DNA from: Oreochromis niloticus
Lineage: Eukaryota; Chordata; Actinopteri; Cichliformes; Cichlidae
Assembly (NCBI RefSeq): GCF_001858045.2
Contig: NC_031983.2
Span: 15,331,204 to 15,395,203, forward strand
DNA length: 64,000 nt
Direction: 5' to 3'
The translations under genes were made by a program, and so were the position numbers. The notes under the pieces are model-generated. The model did not search any database, was not told where the DNA came from, and saw only the letters and a program-made list of their open reading frames with translations. Shown in pieces: positions 58,615 to 64,000 of this stretch (positions are counted from its first letter, which is position 1; every line of letters starts with the position of its first letter).

Positions 58615-59814
58615 TTACGTAATGACTACTGAGCTCCTTTCAGTGTGAGGAGTTTGATCCTGCCTCCCGGCCTTTGTGGGTTTCCTATGAGACCTCTGAT
58701 TTCCTCCTAGAGTCCAAACAGGTGATGCAGGCTGGTTTAAGTGAGGTTGGGTGAATGTGATTAATTTTGTAATGTGGGTCTTGATGAGTCCTCTAAACTT
58801 CCCTGTGGCAAAATAATACACTACAGGATCCAAAATGCAGTTGAGGCCCATAAGAACCAGGGTGATCTGATGAGCGTCGCTCAGCAACTTACGAGTGGTC
58901 TTGCTGTAATTCACGATCTCCAGCACTGCCAGAGTCCAGGGGCCTTGAACTATGTGGTGTGGCAGGAAACACAGAACAAACACTCCCACCACTGCCAGCA
59001 ACATCTGGAGAGCCCTCCGTTTTACCCCTGTGGGTCGTTTAAACGTGGACGTTAAATTGGGCATTTTAGACTGTGTTCTTGAAGACTGAATTTCCGACTG
59101 AGGAGAGTTTTTGCAAATTAAAATTCGAGCAATAAGAATATTGCATATCACAATGAGTAAAAAGACAATAAAAAACAATCCAATTATTAAAAAATGAGTG
59201 ACAGCCAATGTTTTCTTTTTCTCTTTACTTTCGTTCTGGTATCCCTCAAAGCAGTGAAGGATCTTCATGTTGTTTTTACGGTGCTCGTTGATCCCTGGAC
59301 TCACCAAAACAGGAACAGACATCGCCACAATAAACGCCCAGATAAAAACACAGGCAATGATTCCACGAATTCTGTGGTCCGACGAGGCTGCGTCCAGAGG
59401 CCGAGTCAATGCCCAGCATCTGTTGATGCTGATGGCTGCAAGGAAGAGGATGGTGCCGTAGGTGTTGATGAAAAAGAAGGTGCCTGTCACCCGGCACATG
59501 ACGTCTCCATAAACCCAGTCTCCCTCACGGATATAGTAGTCAATCCAAAAGGGAAGAGCACACACAAACAGAAGATCAGCGATGGTCAAGTTGATCATGT
59601 AGATGTGGATTTCTCCCATGGCCTTGGCTTGATGAAGGCAGCGCAGGACAAACAGCACGTAGAGGTTAGAGATGAAGCCCAGGATGAAGAAGATGATGTA
59701 GAAAACCGGGATGAACACATAACGAGGCGGGGAGTCCAGGAACTCAGTGGAAATAATGGTTGTGGACTCCACACTACTCATTGTTGTCATAGTAACTGAT
59801 TGAGTCATCTTTGT
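58615..59814 (-). CDS. ptafr: platelet-activating factor receptor-like GPCR
   Basis: 397 codons in one exon, ATG at 59,808, preceded by a splice acceptor (CTCCCACAG) at 59,815-59,823. Class A GPCR with seven spans: TM1 about 31-55, TM2 69-90, TM3 106-128, TM4 147-170, TM5 203-230, TM6 266-288, TM7 313-334. Visible residues are Asn48 (GFISN), Asp78 (NLTIAD), the Cys105-Cys186 disulfide pair, INRC at 128-131 in place of DRY, FLPHH in TM6, and DPVVYY at 327-332 in place of NPxxY. FFINTY, HCFEGY, VKRRALQM, PHHIVQGPWTLA and DAHQITL match the PTAFR pattern. PTAFR couples PAF phospholipid to Gq/Gi signalling in leukocytes at the plasma membrane. The third loop (236-262) and the C-tail (345-397, Ser/Thr-rich) look long for the family. 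A P2Y-type or related fish paralogue is the main alternative. Confidence 0.88.
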   Translation of the reverse strand, partial: TKMTQSVTMTTMSSVESTTIISTEFLDSPPRYVFIPVFYIIFFILGFISNLYVLFVLRCLHQAKAMGEIHIYMINLTIADLLFVCALPFWIDYYIREGDWVYGDVMCRVTGTFFFINTYGTILFLAAISINRCWALTRPLDAASSDHRIRGIIACVFIWAFIVAMSVPVLVSPGINEHRKNNMKILHCFEGYQNESKEKKKTLAVTHFLIIGLFFIVFLLIVICNILIARILICKNSPQSEIQSSRTQSKMPNLTSTFKRPTGVKRRALQMLLAVVGVFVLCFLPHHIVQGPWTLAVLEIVNYSKTTRKLLSDAHQITLVLMGLNCILDPVVYYFATGKFRGLIKTHITKLITFTQPHLNQPASPVWTLGGNQRSHRKPTKAGRQDQTPHTERSSVVIT

Positions 59815-59823
59815 CTGTGGGAG

Positions 59824-61396
59824 ACAAAATACATTATCATCAGTACAATGTCCTGTGACAGATGATCAGAGCTTTACTCAGAGTTTTGATGCAGATGACA
59901 AAGGTAGGAATGGAGGGAAAAGCCTTTGTTGTCCTTTCATTGAAGGCAGGTAAAATAAATAAAAGTAACAAATAAATAAAAGCAACAGTAAATGACTACA
60001 ATAGGTTAAATTAAAAAAAGAAAGTACAGCATTTTTCCTATTCCAAGGACTAAGTTGTCTTTCAGTTTTTGTTTGTAAAAATGTATTTACCAGTCAAATA
60101 TTGTGTCACTTTTAACACCTTTTGATCCATTTAATTAATTTCAGATGTATTAATGTATACACCGATTATGCATAACATTATGACCACCTGCCTAATGTTG
60201 TGTTCCTCCCCCTTTTGCTTTTAAAACAGCCACAGGTTCCCACTGAAGATAAAATGGTTACAAAAGAGAAGTTGAAAAGCTGAAACCAAGGTTATACTGA
60301 TTTTTATCACTTGACCTGAATTCATTAAAACAACTGAACTAAAAAAGTATGCAAGTGGTTTGAGCAACATGCGGTTATTAGACTATAACCTGCTATAAAC
60401 AATCTGCTACCGAATGTTGGTGCAAACTCTAAACACCTACAGACACTTAAGCAGAATCTGCCTGTGCAGTTACTTTTCCTTGTTGGGGTGAATGTGTTAA
60501 CTACTACACCATGGAAAACAAACACACCTCCCACTTACAATAAAGAAATCTAAGTCTAGTAAATGAGTTTTGAGAAGTTGTTTATTTAACTGACGCATTA
60601 GTGCTGCTAAACAATCCCAGTTTGTGAAATCAACCTGTGTGAAAAGATGTAACTAATGCCATACATTTTTCTTTCACGTCCTTCCAGGTTTGTAGAAACA
60701 TATGTCTGTCTTACACAGATCTGTTTAGATATTTCAGTGCTGACCTGACTGTGACAGCTAAGACACGTTTGAACCTGTTTAATAGTCTCTTCTGAACAAG
60801 CAATGACCAAATAGCCTTCTGCAGTTTGCAAGAGGTTTGCAACATATTTGCAAGAGGTTTGCAACATATTTGCAGTCTTGAGCAGGCAAAAAATCTTTTT
60901 AGATCAGCAGTTGTACCACAAACCGTTCTAAGGAAGCAAAATTGGTTTCAACTGTTGATAATATCAAATATAATTGATTGCTTTTTTAGATGTTAGTCAA
61001 CCTTTGGTACATGCTATACAAATATCAAGCTAAGAAACTGATAAAGGAAGCACAGCATAAACATAAACATTTCATCATTTGATTAAACCATAAAGTATCA
61101 ACATTTCACTCACCACATCAGCGCACATGCCGACATGCTGGCCCTACTAAGTTACTGAGTGACACGTCTCATAATTTTTGCTTTGGTAACTTTATTTAGT
61201 TTTGCTAATTTCAAATAATTTTTTGGGGGGGGGGATTATCCTCGTCTAATGTCAGTCCTGACACCAATTAATCACTCTAATGATTATTTAAGTGTAAGAC
61301 ACTGCAGCCACTACATCAGCTTCACACCTTAAAATAGGCTTAATCTTATCTCCCTCTCTTTGCCATATAAAAAAACAAATGACAGAGTTACCGTAC
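59824..61396 (-). other. putative ptafr intron 1
   Basis: AT-rich, no coding sequence. A 24-bp tandem repeat (GCAAGAGGTTTGCAACATATTT, two units) is at about 60,828-60,873, and a G-run of 10 at 61,224. Confidence 0.4.
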
Positions 61397-61402
61397 ACTT
61401 AC

Positions 61403-61560
61403 CTGACTGCTTTTTCTGTTGTTTAATCTCCTTCTGTATATAAAAACACTTTGAATAAAGCGTTTCAGTTCAGCAACAGCACGACTTCTCTGACAGCGAG
61501 GACATTTATGTGTCTGACTGTGTGAGTGGGAGTTTCTCTCTCGGGTCTAGATGGAGGAGG
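61403..61560 (-). other. ptafr: probable 5' non-coding exon of the ptafr-like gene
   Basis: On the minus strand a strong donor, CAGTCAG/GTAAGTG, lies at 61,403/61,402. The upstream sequence is unique, and a TATATA-like motif lies at about 61,436-61,446. It would splice to the acceptor at 59,815-59,823 across a 1.6-kb intron, as is usual for PTAFR genes with untranslated first exons. Start and usage are not verifiable from sequence alone. Confidence 0.45.
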
Positions 61561-62299
61561 TGTCACTTCTGTCTTCTTAGGAAAGACCTGTAAGATACGA
61601 AATATTCACCTACCCAATTTCATGCGCCTGAGAATAACATGAAGAGAAACGCCTACTAGGCTGTGTTAATATCAACACTTCACCGAGTTCTTTTGATTCC
61701 TCAGAGGCATCCGACGGAAGACAAAACACTGCTCAGTAGACCATTTAACACTTTATTACTTCTAGAAAGGAAATGCGTCCTGCGTGACACGCTGCCGCGG
61801 ATCTCAAAATGGTGGTGTGCCCCTAACAGTTTTATTATAGAAGCTCTCTCATTCTTGTCTAAACAACAGTGTCTCAGTAACTTCCCACTAGACATGGTCC
61901 CCTCTTTTCTACATTTTTCGCAGGCAAGCGTGAGTGAGAGTCTGCAGCTTTCTACTCCCCAAGCACACATGGTCTCATGCCTTTATTTTTCAGGGCTGTG
62001 TCCACTTAATACTACACTATATAACTTTATAACACTTATTAATAAAAAGCATAGCATTATTGAGGCACTGCAAATTATTTAATCCCAACAGCTGCAACAT
62101 TTTACTAACTTTTTGGCAATTCATAGAATTTTTTTAAAGCACCACCATGAAAGAAATGATGTTACCAAGTAAAGAGATCAGCTTCTTACACAGGAAAACT
62201 GGTCCTGAAAAGAAGAATGACTGGCACATGCTGATATGAGACAAGAATTGGGGGTTATAATTGTTAGTCTGTGTATGAAAAGTCACTAACACTATTCAG
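61561..62299. other. no gene supported
   Basis: Region upstream of the probable ptafr 5' exon. A 139-codon plus-strand frame (61,663-62,082) has no recognisable motif and mixed composition. It ends in AT-rich sequence and is probably chance. Confidence 0.4.
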
Positions 62300-62970
62300 A
62301 GATTTAAGTTGAATTTTTTTTTTTTTTTTTAAATGCTGCAAATTTTTTAAATTACCCTAAAATAAAATGGGAACCAGAGTAGGAGCAGGTCCTGTGTCAC
62401 TGTGCCATCTTTTCTGCATCATATAAATAAGCACAAACCTACAGGAGTGCAACGGTTACTTGGTTTTCTTACTGCAGTTGTGACATCTATTGCAATAGCA
62501 AGAATTGGGCAATCTCCCTAGGCTGAACACAGTGTACAGATAGTTTTACAGATAAGTTTTACAGTGGCTTTTAAAGCCACTAACATGCTTAAAGTTCCTG
62601 ATTCACAGGGGAAATGCAAACCCCAGGGGGAGGTTGTGTCACAAGCGCAGTGAGTACTTGTCACAAATAAGGGAGCAGTCAAAAGAAGTTCTCCATGTGT
62701 GCGTTTCAGAATATTAAAACTGAGAAATCATGTCAGCATAATGTTAAAAGTGGGAAAGCAGAAAGGATACAGCACATTGTCTCAGTTGACAACACCAACC
62801 ACATTCCTCCATCTATAGCCATTCATTTTATCTTTAGCATTTCAGAATAAACAATTAAAAAATAATAAAATGACTAATCAACCTTTAGTAACTATTTTTG
62901 TTATTGATGACAATCAGCGAAATTGTAGTTTACACATAAATAAGTGAAAATTATGGATTTTATTTGAAAT
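62300..62970 (+). repeat. direct repeat, right member, upstream of ptafr
   Basis: Partner of 54,715-55,440, diverged by substitutions and small deletions. It starts in a T-run and ends near AAATTATGGATTTT. The two members bracket the ptafr-like gene. Confidence 0.85.
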
Positions 62971-63378
62971 ATCTGAAAAAAGTCTCTTTCTTACTAATCT
63001 GGATTCTGTTCATTAAAGACTCAAGTTTCTTGCAGTATAAAGAGCGTCACAAGAACATCTTTCATTTGTCCCAAGATAAAACCAGAGTCCCTTTAGGTTT
63101 TTGAGTGGTTTACTTGTTTTCTGTGTCAATCCCTCAGGGTCCCTCAATCTTATACTGAAGGCTTTGTGTTCTTCTATGGTTTTGGCGATTCTTCTTAGCT
63201 TTCAAGATCACAGTTTGGTTTAGAGCCTTTGCATATTAACATGCTCGTAGATTTCCTTTGGTATTTATTATGTTCTATTTATAGACGGTTTGTAGTCTTG
63301 TTAATCTTATGGGTTGTTGTACATCTAGTTATCATCATTTATGGTCCCTGTCATCCCCTGTCATCCTGCTGTGTCTGT
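62971..63378. other. possible decayed Tc1 flank
   Basis: AT-rich with no coding frame. It may be the 3' part of the Tc1 remnant that follows, but no inverted terminus is recognisable. Confidence 0.3.
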
Positions 63379-63738
63379 CTACACTCTATAGGCTACACGT
63401 CTATATGATGAGCTAATGATCCCACACTGCTTCGATAATGTTGAGGCCCACGCTCTGGGGAGATCAATCCATGACTCATAGTTTTCCTTTGTTTTCTTTT
63501 TCAATCCAGGTATGCCCTTTACTGCATTGGCAGTGTGTTTGGGATCATTATCATGGTGGGAAAACAAAGCTGGTGACCTGTGATTGTACTTTTTTGGGTT
63601 CATAATTCCATCAGATTTGACACGATCCACAGCACCACTGGCATAAATGCAGACCCAATCCATGACAAAGTCTCCACCGTGTTTTACAGATGGCTGCAAA
63701 CACTCACTGCTGACCTCTTCTGTACATATTGATGACAA
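63379..63738 (-). pseudogene. Tc1/mariner-like transposase remnant
   Basis: 119 codons: SVKHGGDFVMDWVCIYASGA, then VDRVKSDGIMNPKKY, then SHHDNDPKHTANAVK (second catalytic Asp region). These are standard Tc1-like blocks, followed by a frameshifted end around the third acidic residue (a SWIDLP stretch). The segment between MNPKKY and HHDNDPKH is shorter than usual, so an internal deletion is likely. Inactive. Confidence 0.8.
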
Positions 63739-64000
63739 TTTGAGCTAAAAGTTTCAAAATTGGAATAACCATTTTCATTACAGTTCTTGTCTAATTTGGT
63801 ATACCACAGCTGTTTCTCCTTGGTTGCCTTTATTGAATCACCTTGTTCGTGCATATATTCAACAAAAGAAATGGTAACAATTTATGTATTTGTGACTGGC
63901 TGCTAAAATAGTTTTTTGCTAAGTTGTCTGTTATGTGTAGAAACAACACTTCTTCTCTTTAGTGAACTGCCTTTTTATTAGCAAAGAACGGACTTAAAAG
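63739..64000. other. no gene supported at right edge
   Basis: AT-rich. It may continue the Tc1 remnant upstream (transposase N-terminus), but no motif is readable. Confidence 0.3.

Noticed and set aside
59194..59799. 201-codon plus-strand frame opposite ptafr
   Set aside because: Antisense shadow of a conserved GPCR coding exon.
1..64000. CRISPR array, operon or phage features
   Set aside because: No spaced direct repeats, ribosome-binding sites or bacterial gene layout; introns, poly-A signals and vertebrate repeat families point to a fish nuclear genome.

Overview
The window looks like nuclear DNA of a ray-finned fish, probably a percomorph teleost. It is AT-rich and intron-bearing, and it carries a recognisable platelet-activating-factor-receptor GPCR gene. 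It is also full of teleost repeat families: Rex1/CR1-type LINE ends, Tc1-like transposases, hAT-like miniature elements and a KDZ (Zisupton-like) transposon. No prokaryotic features are present. The species is an inference and was not tested.

Layout. (1) About 1-16,605 and about 34,950-51,251 are two direct copies of one 16-kb unit, called U here (copies A and C). (2) 29,406-34,472 is a third, partial copy of the last 5 kb of U in inverted orientation (copy B). (3) Between copies A and B lies a 12.8-kb KDZ-type DNA transposon (16,606-29,400) with inverted ends of about 0.5 kb. It holds two convergent multi-exon genes: a KDZ transposase on the minus strand (28.6 to 23.9 kb) and a zinc-motif second gene on the plus strand (17.5 to 21.7 kb). 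I could follow both exon by exon with matching splice phases, and both are broken (stop codon, frameshifts, missing catalytic region). A Tc1 copy and LINE tails are nested inside. (4) 51.3-64 kb is single-copy sequence: a miniature element, a 2.2-kb element with inverted ends and an 18-bp minisatellite, a pair of direct repeats about 7.5 kb apart, the ptafr-like gene on the minus strand (58.6-59.8 kb, probable 5' exon near 61.4 kb), and a Tc1 remnant.

Genes inside U. All three copies keep one open 267-codon frame for a coiled-coil protein with a hydrophobic C-terminus. The two full copies also carry a frame for a 149-residue single-span membrane protein with a tandem coiled-coil motif, intact in copy C and broken in copy A. 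I recognise neither family. A third charged frame has the same in-frame stop in both full copies.

Most interesting point. The KDZ transposon sits exactly at the axis of a multi-kilobase inverted duplication. Its two flanks are reverse complements of each other instead of direct target-site repeats. That arrangement fits an aberrant (alternative-end) transposition that built an inverted duplication. A retrotransposed insert found only in copy A, and a mosaic pattern of shared variants among the copies, give relative timing. Indel-only differences in the first 3 kb of copy A look more like assembly error than evolution.
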